DNA of 14,779 nucleotides, taken from an uncultured Clostridia bacterium (GTDB lineage Bacteria > Bacillota > Clostridia > Christensenellales > Aristaeellaceae). The notes beneath the pieces were generated by a model that saw only the letters and a list, made by a program, of their open reading frames with translations, did not search any database and was not told where the DNA came from. The stretch spans positions 1-14,779 of the forward strand of contig CALVTV010000140.1 of NCBI GenBank assembly GCA_944363005.1. The letters are read 5' to 3'. Position numbers and translations under genes: made by a program. This document shows, piece after piece, positions 7,014-13,537 of the stretch. How positions within the stretch are numbered: the stretch's first letter is position 1; each line of letters starts with the position of its first letter.

Positions 7014-8765
7014 TTACTGCGCGAACTGGCTCTGATAGAGCTTGGCGTAGAAACCGTTCGCTGCAAGCAGCTCGTGATGCTTGCCCTGCTCGATGATCTG
7101 ACCGTCGCGCATGACGAGGATGATATCGGCGCTCTTGATCGTGGAGAGCCGGTGGGCGACGATGAAGCTCGTTCGGCCTTTCATCATCTTGGCAAAGGCG
7201 TCCTGAACCTTCAGCTCCGTGCGCGTGTCGATGGAGGAAGTCGCCTCGTCGAGGATCAGCATCGGCGGCAGGCAGAGCATGACGCGCGCGATGCACAGCA
7301 GCTGCTTTTGTCCCTGCGAGAGCTGGCCGCCTGTCTCGCTGATGACGGTATTGTAGCCCTCCGGCAGGCGGCGGATGAAGCTATGGGCGTGAGAAGCCTT
7401 TGCCGCCGCGATGATTTCCGCGTCCGTGGCGTCGGGGCGGCCCATGGCGATATTCTCGCGGATGGTGCCGGAGGAGAGCCAGGTGTCCTGGAGCACCATG
7501 CCGATATTCTGGCGCAGGCTCTTGCGGGTGACGTCCATCGTGCGGTGGCCGTCCACGTTGATGGTTCCGCTGCCCACGTCGTAAAAGCGCATCAGCAGGT
7601 TGATCATCGTCGTCTTGCCGCAGCCCGTCGGGCCGACGATCGCCACGCGCTGGCCGGGCTTCACGTGCAGGTTAAAGTCCTCAATCAGCTTGCGCTCCGG
7701 CACATAGGAGAGGCAGACATGGGACAGATCCACCTCGCCGCGGACATCCTCGAGCACATGCGCATTGTGCGGATCGGGGGCCTGAGCGGGTTCGTCGATC
7801 AGGTCGAAGAGCCGCCCGGCGCAGGCAAGCGCGTTTTGCAGCTCCGTGACCACGCCGGAGATCTCGTTGAACGGCTTGGTGTACTGGTTGGCGTAGGAGA
7901 GGAAGCTGGAGAGGCCGCCGATGCTCAGCGTACCGCTGACGACGCTCAGCGCACCCGTCAGGCCCACGCCAGCGTAGACCAGCGAGTTGACAAAGCGCGT
8001 GCAGGGGTTGGTCAGCGAGGAGAAGAAAACAGCCCGCAGCGAGCAGGCGCGCAGTCGCTCGTTCATCTCGTCAAAGGCGTCAAGCGAGCTGGCTTCATGG
8101 TTGAACGCCTGAACGAGCTTCTGTTCCCAGATGACCTCGTCGATGAGCGCGGTCTGTTCGCCGCGCGTCTGCGATTGCAGGCGGAACATGGAGTACGTGC
8201 GGCTGGCGATGAAATTGGCGACCAGCAGGGAAACCGGCGTGATGAGCACGACGACCAGCGTGATGCCCGGGTTGAGCGTGAGCATGAAAATCAGCGTGCC
8301 CACGATGGTTGCAACGCCCGTGAACAGCTGGGTGAAGCCCATCAGCAGGCCGTCGGAGAACGTATCCGCGTCGGAAATCAGGCGGCTGACCGTGTCGCCC
8401 GAGGGATGCGCGTCCAGATAGGAGAGCGGGAGCGATTGGATGTGCTGGAAGGCGTCGTGGCGGATGTCCTGTACGGTGAAATAGGTGATCTTGTTGTTGA
8501 TGACGTTCATCACCCACTGTGCGCCGGCCGTCAGCGCCACGCAGACGCCGATGGTCAGCAGCACCGCGCCCAGCACGGCAAAGTCCACCTCGCCGGGGGC
8601 AACCAGACAATCGACGGCTTGGCCCACGAGGATGGGCACGTAGAGCGTGAGGGCGACGGTGATCAGCGAGAGCACCAAAGAGAGAATCAGCATCGGCAGA
8701 TAGGGACGGATATAGCGCAGCACGCGGCGCAGCGTGGCGCTCTGTGAACGGAAGGACTTAGCCAT
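7014..8765 (-). CDS. heterodimeric ABC exporter subunit, canonical-site half
   Basis: This 583-residue half-transporter has six transmembrane helices (about 22-315) fused to a nucleotide-binding domain. Visible motifs are Walker A G-P-T-G-C-G-K-T-T (378-386), Q-loop Q426, signature L-S-Q-G-Q (482-486, in place of L-S-G-G-Q), Walker B M-L-I-L-D-E with catalytic E507, and H-loop H538. The family exports drugs, lipids or peptides across the cytoplasmic membrane; the substrate cannot be read from sequence. The start is ATG at 8765, not the longer open frame to 8867: AGGAGGT (8774-8780) precedes it by eight bases, and the extra 34 residues only overlap the partner gene in another frame. The ATG overlaps the partner's stop by 8 bases, which indicates translational coupling. 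Its L-S-Q-G-Q faces the partner's degenerate ATP site. Confidence 0.93.
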   Translation of the reverse strand: MAKSFRSQSATLRRVLRYIRPYLPMLILSLVLSLITVALTLYVPILVGQAVDCLVAPGEVDFAVLGAVLLTIGVCVALTAGAQWVMNVINNKITYFTVQDIRHDAFQHIQSLPLSYLDAHPSGDTVSRLISDADTFSDGLLMGFTQLFTGVATIVGTLIFMLTLNPGITLVVVLITPVSLLVANFIASRTYSMFRLQSQTRGEQTALIDEVIWEQKLVQAFNHEASSLDAFDEMNERLRACSLRAVFFSSLTNPCTRFVNSLVYAGVGLTGALSVVSGTLSIGGLSSFLSYANQYTKPFNEISGVVTELQNALACAGRLFDLIDEPAQAPDPHNAHVLEDVRGEVDLSHVCLSYVPERKLIEDFNLHVKPGQRVAIVGPTGCGKTTMINLLMRFYDVGSGTINVDGHRTMDVTRKSLRQNIGMVLQDTWLSSGTIRENIAMGRPDATDAEIIAAAKASHAHSFIRRLPEGYNTVISETGGQLSQGQKQLLCIARVMLCLPPMLILDEATSSIDTRTELKVQDAFAKMMKGRTSFIVAHRLSTIKSADIILVMRDGQIIEQGKHHELLAANGFYAKLYQSQFAQ

Positions 8766-10494
8766 GCGTACGCACCTCCTCGGCATCAAACTGAGAGGCA
8801 TAGATTTCCTGATAGACGGAGCACGTGCGCAGCAGCTCTTCGTGCGTGCCCATGCCCACGACGGCACCGTCGTCGAGCACGAGAATCAGGTCGGCAAAGC
8901 GGATGGAAGCGGCCCGCTGGGAGACGATGAACGTCGTGGGCGGGTTGTCCATCGCGCGGATGGCGCGGCGCAGGCTGGCGTCCGTCGCGTAGTCGAGCGC
9001 GGACGCGCTGTCGTCCAGAATCAGGATTTCCGGCTTGCGCACGAGCGCGCGCGCAATGGTCAGGCGCTGGCGCTGGCCGCCGGAGAAGTTGCGGCCGCCC
9101 TGCTCGACCGGCTCGTCGAGCCCCTTCGCCTTGGAGGCGACGACATCGAGCGCCTGTGCCGTGGCGAGCGCGTCGTGCATGTCCGCTTCGGTGGCCTGCT
9201 CGTTGCCCCAGAGCAGGTTGCTGCGGATGGTTCCCTTGAAGAGCATGGCCTTTTGCGGAACGACGGCGATGCGCCGGCGCAATTCATCCTTGCGCATGCG
9301 CGTGACGTCCAGTCCATCGACGAGCACGCGGCCTTGGGAGGCGTCGTAGAAGCGGGGAATCAGGTTGACGAGCGTGGTTTTGCCGCTGCCCGTGCCGCCG
9401 ATGACGCCGATGGTCTGGCCGGGCTTGGCGCTGAAGCTGACGCCCTGAAGCGAGTCCGCTCCGGCGCCGTGATAGCAGAAGTTTACGTCCTCAAAGACCA
9501 CGCTGCCGCGGGGAGCGTCCGCCGCGGGAACGAGTTCACCGTCGCGCTGGGAGGAACGCACGCTCATCACGCTGGCAATGCGGCCGGCGCAGGCGGCGGA
9601 CTTGGTGAGCGTGATGATGAGATTGGCCATCTTGATGAGCTCTACCAGGATCTGGCTCATGTAGTTGTACAGCGCCACAACCTCGCCCTGGGAGAGCGCG
9701 CCGCTGTTGACCTTGAGCGCGCCCACGCGCAGCAGCAGGATGACGGCCAGGTTGATGACCACGTAGGTCATGGGGTTCATGGCGGCGGAAATGCGGCCGA
9801 CGGCAAGCTGCATTTTCGTGAGCAGCTGATTGCGCCGGTTGAAGGCGTCCATCTCGCTGTCCTCCTTGCAGAAGGCGCGGATGACGCGCACACCGGTCAG
9901 GTTTTCGCGGGTAGCGGCGGTGACGCTGTCCAGTTGCCCCTGCACATGGCGGTACATGGGGATGGTGGCCAGCATGATGCCGAACACGATCACGCACAGC
10001 ACGGCGATCACCCCGGCGAAGATCAGCGCGCACTGGGTGTCGATGGTGAAGGCCATGACCATCGCGCCGAAGACCACAAACGGCGAACGCAGCAGCAGGC
10101 GCAGCGTGAGGTTGACGCCCGTCTGTACCTGGTTGATGTCGCTGGTCATGCGGGTGATGAGCGTGGAGGTGGTCAGGGTGTCGATCTCCGTATAGCTGAG
10201 CGACTGAATGTGCGCCATGAGGGCGTGGCGAAGCTTCGCGGAAAAGCCAATGGCGGCCTTCGCAGCGAAATACTGCGCCGTCACGGAGCTGATGAGGCCG
10301 ACCAGCGCGAGCACGCAGAGCCAGATCACCATGCGCACGATATACGGCGTGTCGCCGTTGGGAATGCCGGTGTCGATGATGGCCGCGACAATCAGCGGAA
10401 CGATCAGCTCGAAGGAGGCCTCCAGAAGCTTGAACAGCGGGCCGAGCACGCATTCCTTGCGGTACTCTTTGAGATGGACGAGCAGTTTCTTCAA
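8758..10494 (-). CDS. heterodimeric ABC exporter subunit, degenerate-site half
   Basis: This half-transporter of 578 residues (from the TTG start) has six transmembrane helices (about 18-310) then a nucleotide-binding domain. Walker A G-G-T-G-S-G-K-T-T is at 366-374, Q-loop Q414, and signature F-S-G-G-Q at 470-474. Walker B reads I-L-I-L-D-D, so the catalytic Glu is replaced by D495, and the H-loop His is replaced by Q526 (I-V-S-Q-R). Such changes mark the degenerate site of heterodimeric exporters. The start is chosen at TTG 10494: AGTAGGTG lies nine bases upstream and gives the typical M-K-K-L-L N-terminus. An upstream in-frame GTG at 10506 overlaps that ribosome site, so it is less likely. 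It is the first gene of a two-gene operon, followed by its partner with an 8-base overlap. Confidence 0.92.
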   Translation of the reverse strand: MKKLLVHLKEYRKECVLGPLFKLLEASFELIVPLIVAAIIDTGIPNGDTPYIVRMVIWLCVLALVGLISSVTAQYFAAKAAIGFSAKLRHALMAHIQSLSYTEIDTLTTSTLITRMTSDINQVQTGVNLTLRLLLRSPFVVFGAMVMAFTIDTQCALIFAGVIAVLCVIVFGIMLATIPMYRHVQGQLDSVTAATRENLTGVRVIRAFCKEDSEMDAFNRRNQLLTKMQLAVGRISAAMNPMTYVVINLAVILLLRVGALKVNSGALSQGEVVALYNYMSQILVELIKMANLIITLTKSAACAGRIASVMSVRSSQRDGELVPAADAPRGSVVFEDVNFCYHGAGADSLQGVSFSAKPGQTIGVIGGTGSGKTTLVNLIPRFYDASQGRVLVDGLDVTRMRKDELRRRIAVVPQKAMLFKGTIRSNLLWGNEQATEADMHDALATAQALDVVASKAKGLDEPVEQGGRNFSGGQRQRLTIARALVRKPEILILDDSASALDYATDASLRRAIRAMDNPPTTFIVSQRAASIRFADLILVLDDGAVVGMGTHEELLRTCSVYQEIYASQFDAEEVRTHG

Positions 10495-10540
10495 AACAGC
10501 ATGCACCTACTTTTCTCAGAATCCATTGTCAAACGTATCC

Positions 10541-10569
10541 ATTATATAGCTTCACAGGCGGATTTGCAA
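10541..10569 (-). promoter_or_regulatory. promoter of the ABC exporter operon
   Basis: On the minus strand, -35 TTGCAA (10569-10564) is followed by a 17-base spacer and a perfect -10 TATAAT (10546-10541). It lies about 47 bases upstream of the chosen TTG start. A T-rich stretch follows, and no clear operator repeat was seen. Confidence 0.8.
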
Positions 10570-10819
10570 GCTGAGGAGGCCATCTGAAAAAGGTGAGGGG
10601 TGCAACAATTTTGATGGTGGGGTGTTGAAGCACTTTTTTAAAATTGGCCTTGCTATGCGAATTTGGGCTTCAAAGCGCGGGGAATAGCGGCGTGTGTCTC
10701 ATGGCTGGGTTTGGGCGATGGCGCCCTGCCTGCAGTATGACCATGCGAGTTCCCATTGATTTTCCCTTCTTTGCTCTGCGCGGCTTGATGCCATTTTAGA
10801 ACGCGAACCGCATGAAATG
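10570..10819. other. intergenic stretch without recognised gene
   Basis: About 250 bases separate the ABC promoter from the terminator of the SH3b gene. Open frames crossing it are antisense or off-frame continuations of neighbours, without ribosome sites. The only structure noticed is a short hairpin GGGCG-ATGG-CGCCC (10713-10726) with no T-run on either strand. I see no repeat, RNA gene or attachment site. Confidence 0.5.
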
Positions 10820-10862
10820 AAAAAGCCGCGGCTCCATGCTTTTTGCCACATGGAACCGCGGC
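10820..10862 (-). terminator. Rho-independent terminator of the SH3b gene
   Basis: Arms 10825-10838 and 10849-10862 form a 14-position stem with one A-C mismatch and a 10-base loop. On the minus strand the stem is followed by five T (10824-10820). It begins 11 bases after the SH3b stop codon. Confidence 0.9.
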
Positions 10863-10873
10863 GAGCCAAGGCT

Positions 10874-12280
10874 TTATTCCTTGTCGTAGGAGAGCTGTGG
10901 GGAGAGCAGGTCGGCGAGGACGAAACCGGAAATTCCGCCCACTTCAACGTGGAGCCAGCCGTCTTCGCGCACAGCCAGCACGGTGACGGAGGTCTTGTCA
11001 TCCAGCACGGCTTCCAACGAGGAAAAGACGGAGGGCGAAGAGCGAAGGTTGGCGCCGGTCGCGTTGCTGACGGAGAGCACGGGCTTGGCGGAGGGAACGC
11101 TCGAAGAAGAGAGGAACGAGGCGTCCATATAGCCCGACAAGGCGCCGATGCACACATAGACGTAGCCTCCGCCAGCATCGTCCACCACGGAAACCTGCGT
11201 GCCGTTGTAATACTTGCCCATCGAAGAGGAGGAAGCATCCGGCCGCACGCGCAGATGCAAGCGGTCGGTGGGGTCGGGATTGTTCACATAGGCGATGGTT
11301 GAAACGCTTGGGGTGCTCCCGTCTTTGTCGTAGGAAAGTTGCGGGGAGAGAAGCCTTGCAAGCACAAAACCGGATAGGTTGCCATATTCCACGTGGAGCC
11401 AGCCGTCATCCCGCACAGCCAGCACGGTGACGGGGGTATGATATCCCAACGTTGTGATCAACGTAGAGGCGGTTGAGGGCGTGGAGCGGATGTTGGCGCC
11501 GGTCGTGTTGCTGACGGTGAGCACGGGCTTGGCGGAAGCGACGCTCGAAGAGGAGAGGAACGAGGCGTCCATATAGCCCTCCAGGGCGCCGATGCGAACA
11601 TGGGTATAGCCGCCGCCGGCATCGCCCAACACGGAAACCTGCGTGCCGTTGTAATACTTGCCCATCGAAGAGGAGGAAGCATCCGGCCGGACGCGCAGAT
11701 GGAGGCGGTCGGTGGGGTCGGGGTTGCTCACATAGGCAACGCCGGAAATGGCCGTGCCGCCCTCGCCTTTGTGGTAGGAAAGTTGCGGCGTCAGCAGGTC
11801 GGCGCGCACAAAACCGGCGACACCGGAGGTGATCACGTGCAGCCAGTCATCGTCACGCACGGCCAGCACGGTGACGGACGCGCCGTTGAGCGCGGTACAA
11901 AGCACATCGCTGTCCATGGACGGTTCACTGCGGACGTTGGCGCCCGTACCGGAGCTGTTTTGGACCGTCAGCACGGGGCGTGCATCGGTGGCCAGCCGCG
12001 CATCCGTTACCAGGAAGTCCGCATCGACATAGCCTTCCATCGGGGCGATGCGCACATGCACCCAGCCTGCCTGCGGGGCATCGAGCACGGTGACCTCCGT
12101 ACCGCTGTAGTATTTGCCCAGGGACACGCTGTCCTGACGGGGCGCGGCATGCAGATTGAGCCGGTCGGTGGGGTCGGGATTGCTGACATAGGCCACGTCG
12201 TACGCCTGTAGGGCAAGCCCTTCGGACAGCGAGCAGATGGCGAACGCCAGAAACACCAGAAACAAGACGAATTTTCTCAT
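10874..12280 (-). CDS. secreted protein with three tandem double-SH3b repeats
   Basis: The 468-residue product has a signal peptide (M-R-K, then a hydrophobic core, with likely cleavage around residues 23-26) and then only bacterial SH3-like domains. Three repeat units lie at about 29-170, 181-318 and 328-468. Each starts with A-Y-V-x-N-P-D-P-T-D-R-L, contains one SH3b (G-K-Y-Y-x-G-T-x-V), then a second SH3b (A-N-x-R-S-x-P-S ... V-T-V-L-A-V-R ... D-W/G-W-L-H-V), and closes with L-L-x-P-Q-L-S-Y. That gives six SH3b domains. SH3b domains commonly bind cell wall or peptides. No enzyme domain, sortase signal or transmembrane anchor is present, so it is probably an extracellular wall-binding or scaffold protein. 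Repeats 2 and 3 are the most alike. The ribosome site AAGGAGGAG lies about six bases before ATG. I found no convincing promoter in the 141 bases upstream. Confidence 0.88.
   Translation of the reverse strand: MRKFVLFLVFLAFAICSLSEGLALQAYDVAYVSNPDPTDRLNLHAAPRQDSVSLGKYYSGTEVTVLDAPQAGWVHVRIAPMEGYVDADFLVTDARLATDARPVLTVQNSSGTGANVRSEPSMDSDVLCTALNGASVTVLAVRDDDWLHVITSGVAGFVRADLLTPQLSYHKGEGGTAISGVAYVSNPDPTDRLHLRVRPDASSSSMGKYYNGTQVSVLGDAGGGYTHVRIGALEGYMDASFLSSSSVASAKPVLTVSNTTGANIRSTPSTASTLITTLGYHTPVTVLAVRDDGWLHVEYGNLSGFVLARLLSPQLSYDKDGSTPSVSTIAYVNNPDPTDRLHLRVRPDASSSSMGKYYNGTQVSVVDDAGGGYVYVCIGALSGYMDASFLSSSSVPSAKPVLSVSNATGANLRSSPSVFSSLEAVLDDKTSVTVLAVREDGWLHVEVGGISGFVLADLLSPQLSYDKE
10877..12196 (-). repeat. 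three in-frame tandem repeats inside the SH3b gene
   Basis: The units lie at about 11771-12196, 11327-11740 and 10877-11299. The second and third are in register at a 444-base offset (148 codons) and share 60 consecutive identical bases (11186-11245 and 11630-11689). The first unit is offset by 152 codons and is more diverged. This points to stepwise duplication, with the last event the most recent. Confidence 0.9.
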
Positions 12281-12421
12281 GCGAACTCCTCCTTCTCATG
12301 GCGCGAGAGCCTTCTATCATGAAGACGGGAGAAAGCAGGAGAAAATTTCATCCTTTCCGAAAATACGAACTATGTTTTTCCAGTGGAAATGATTTGACAA
12401 AGCATCGGTAACGTGCCGGTT
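12281..12421. other. intergenic region between nth and SH3b gene
   Basis: These 141 bases hold the SH3b ribosome site near the 12281 end. A small TTTCC-AGT-GGAAA hairpin around 12377-12389 lacks a T-run on the minus strand. No good -35/-10 pair for the SH3b gene is visible. A minus-strand TTGTCA is followed only by poor -10 candidates at wrong spacing. Confidence 0.4.
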
Positions 12422-13069
12422 TTACTTTTTTCCGCGCGGATTGCCGTTGGCATAGTCGCACCAGGCGCGCAGCGTGCAATGGTCGCAATCGGGCTTGCGC
12501 GAGGCGCAGACCCGACGGCCATGGAAAATCAGCCAGTGATGTGCCCGGCTCCACTGTTCACGGGGAATGTGCTCCATGAGCTGGTTTTCGGTTTTGACCA
12601 CCTCCGAGGCGTCCGCCAACCCCAGCCGGTTGGAAACGCGAAATACGTGCGTGTCCACGGCGATGGCATCCGCGCCGAATGCGCAGCTCATCACCACATT
12701 GGCGGTCTTGCGCCCCACGCCCGGCAGTTGCGTGAGCAGCGCGTGGTCGGCGGGCACTTCGCCGCCGTAATGTTCCACGAGGGCGCGGGCAGTGAGCACG
12801 AGGTTTTTGGCCTTGTTGTGGAACAGGCCGCAGGTGCGGATGTACGGTTCGACCTCTTCCGGCTCGGCTTTGGCGAGCGCGGCGGCGTTGGGGTATGCGG
12901 CAAAGAGCGCAGGAGTGACCAGATTGACCTTGACGTCCGTACACTGCGCCGAAAGAATGACGGCGACCAGCAGCTGATATGCGTTTTCAAAGTGCAGCGC
13001 GGGGCGCGCATCCGGATACAGGCGTTCCAGTTCTGCCAGAATCAGGCTGTTTTTTTCCTGTTGTGTCAT
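12422..13069 (-). CDS. nth: endonuclease III (DNA glycosylase/AP lyase)
   Basis: At 215 residues this is the normal size for Nth. The enzyme removes oxidised pyrimidines from DNA and cleaves the abasic site in base excision repair. The helix-hairpin-helix L-P-G-V-G-R-K-T-A (115-123) carries catalytic Lys121. Asp139 in A-V-D-T-H is the catalytic aspartate. The C-terminal C188-x6-C195-x2-C198-x5-C204 is the canonical [4Fe-4S] cluster. The start is ATG at 13069, after AAGAAGGGA. A much longer open frame to 14569 continues upstream only as antisense of the cysteine-desulfurase-like gene. The gene has its own promoter. No clear terminator lies between it and the SH3b gene 141 bases downstream, so some readthrough is possible. 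Confidence 0.97.
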   Translation of the reverse strand: MTQQEKNSLILAELERLYPDARPALHFENAYQLLVAVILSAQCTDVKVNLVTPALFAAYPNAAALAKAEPEEVEPYIRTCGLFHNKAKNLVLTARALVEHYGGEVPADHALLTQLPGVGRKTANVVMSCAFGADAIAVDTHVFRVSNRLGLADASEVVKTENQLMEHIPREQWSRAHHWLIFHGRRVCASRKPDCDHCTLRAWCDYANGNPRGKK

Positions 13070-13093
13070 GTTGATCCCTTCTTCCTGATTCAG

Positions 13094-13122
13094 ATTATAC
13101 CGGACGGATGCGCAAAAGGCAA
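13094..13122 (-). promoter_or_regulatory. promoter of nth
   Basis: On the minus strand, -35 TTGCCT (13122-13117) is followed by 17 bases and a perfect -10 TATAAT (13099-13094). The start codon of nth is 24 bases downstream, so the leader is very short. The DUF3343 terminator lies immediately upstream, which makes nth a separate unit. Confidence 0.75.
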
Positions 13123-13128
13123 GCCACG

Positions 13129-13152
13129 AAAAAAGGCTGGCCGATGCCAGCC
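13129..13152 (-). terminator. Rho-independent terminator of the DUF3343 gene
   Basis: A perfect 7-bp stem, GGCTGGC (13135-13141) with GCCAGCC (13146-13152), closes a CGAT loop. On the minus strand it is followed by six T (13134-13129). It begins nine bases after the DUF3343 stop. Confidence 0.93.
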
Positions 13153-13161
13153 GCAGGCGGG

Positions 13162-13440
13162 TTAGGGGTTCAGGCCCAGAGGGGTGAGCTGGATGTTTCG
13201 CGTGCCATAGCCATCCACGCGGTAAAAACCGACCAGCGCGCTGGGGTTGAGTTTGCGGTAGACGGCCATGGCCTGGCGGGTTTCCGAAAGCTCGAAGCGA
13301 ACGGAAAGGCCGCAGCCGATGGCGACTTCCCGCGGCGTGGAGACGACGCCTGCGGAAAGCCCGGCGCGATGCATCGCATCCTCCATGCGAAGCACCTGCG
13401 TGCGCGAACGAAAAGCGGCAATGCCAAAGGATGAATTCAT
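13162..13440 (-). CDS. DUF3343 putative Se/S carrier-like protein
   Basis: This 92-residue cytoplasmic protein matches the DUF3343 pattern. It has an N-terminal strand (F-G-I-A-A-F-R-S), a helix ending near A-G-L, then S-T-P-R-E-V-A-I-G-C-G-L-S-V-R-F. The Cys-Gly at C43-G44 is the hallmark position and its only obvious reactive residue. Members are annotated as putative selenium/sulfur carriers because they recur near cysteine desulfurases and selenium genes. Carrier function is an inference from that context, not proven. Here the gene is divergent from a cysteine-desulfurase-family gene 97 bases away. GGGAGGGA lies just upstream of ATG. The leader can form alternative hairpins (see findings). 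It ends at a strong terminator, so it is probably a single-gene transcript. Confidence 0.8.
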   Translation of the reverse strand: MNSSFGIAAFRSRTQVLRMEDAMHRAGLSAGVVSTPREVAIGCGLSVRFELSETRQAMAVYRKLNPSALVGFYRVDGYGTRNIQLTPLGLNP

Positions 13441-13456
13441 GAACGTTCCCTCCCAG

Positions 13457-13476
13457 GGTCTTCGGAGGGGAAGACC
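13457..13476 (-). promoter_or_regulatory. leader hairpin upstream of DUF3343, loop complementary to its ribosome site
   Basis: GGTCTTC (13457-13463) and GAAGACC (13470-13476) form a perfect 7-bp stem with a 6-base loop. On the minus-strand transcript the loop is CCCUCC. This is the exact complement of GGAGGG in the ribosome site (13453-13448). No -35/-10 pair was convincing in the 61 bases further upstream, so the transcript start is unknown. Confidence 0.45.
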
Positions 13477-13537
13477 TCATATACTGGTATCGTATGCCGG
13501 ACGGGAGAGACGGTGACGCCCGGCTGGGGAGGGAAAT

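Noticed and set aside
8766..8867. A 34-residue N-terminal extension of the downstream ABC subunit
   Set aside because: It overlaps the end of the partner gene in another frame and resembles no transporter N-terminus. A good AGGAGGT site sits before the ATG at 8765.
8734..10587. A 617-codon plus-strand open frame, and a similar one at 7074-8747
   Set aside because: Both are antisense to the two ABC exporter genes, dominated by Asp/Gly/His/Arg, and are high-GC shadow frames.
12394..12399. Plus-strand TTGACA as a promoter
   Set aside because: No -10 hexamer lies 16-18 bases downstream, and no plus-strand gene follows.
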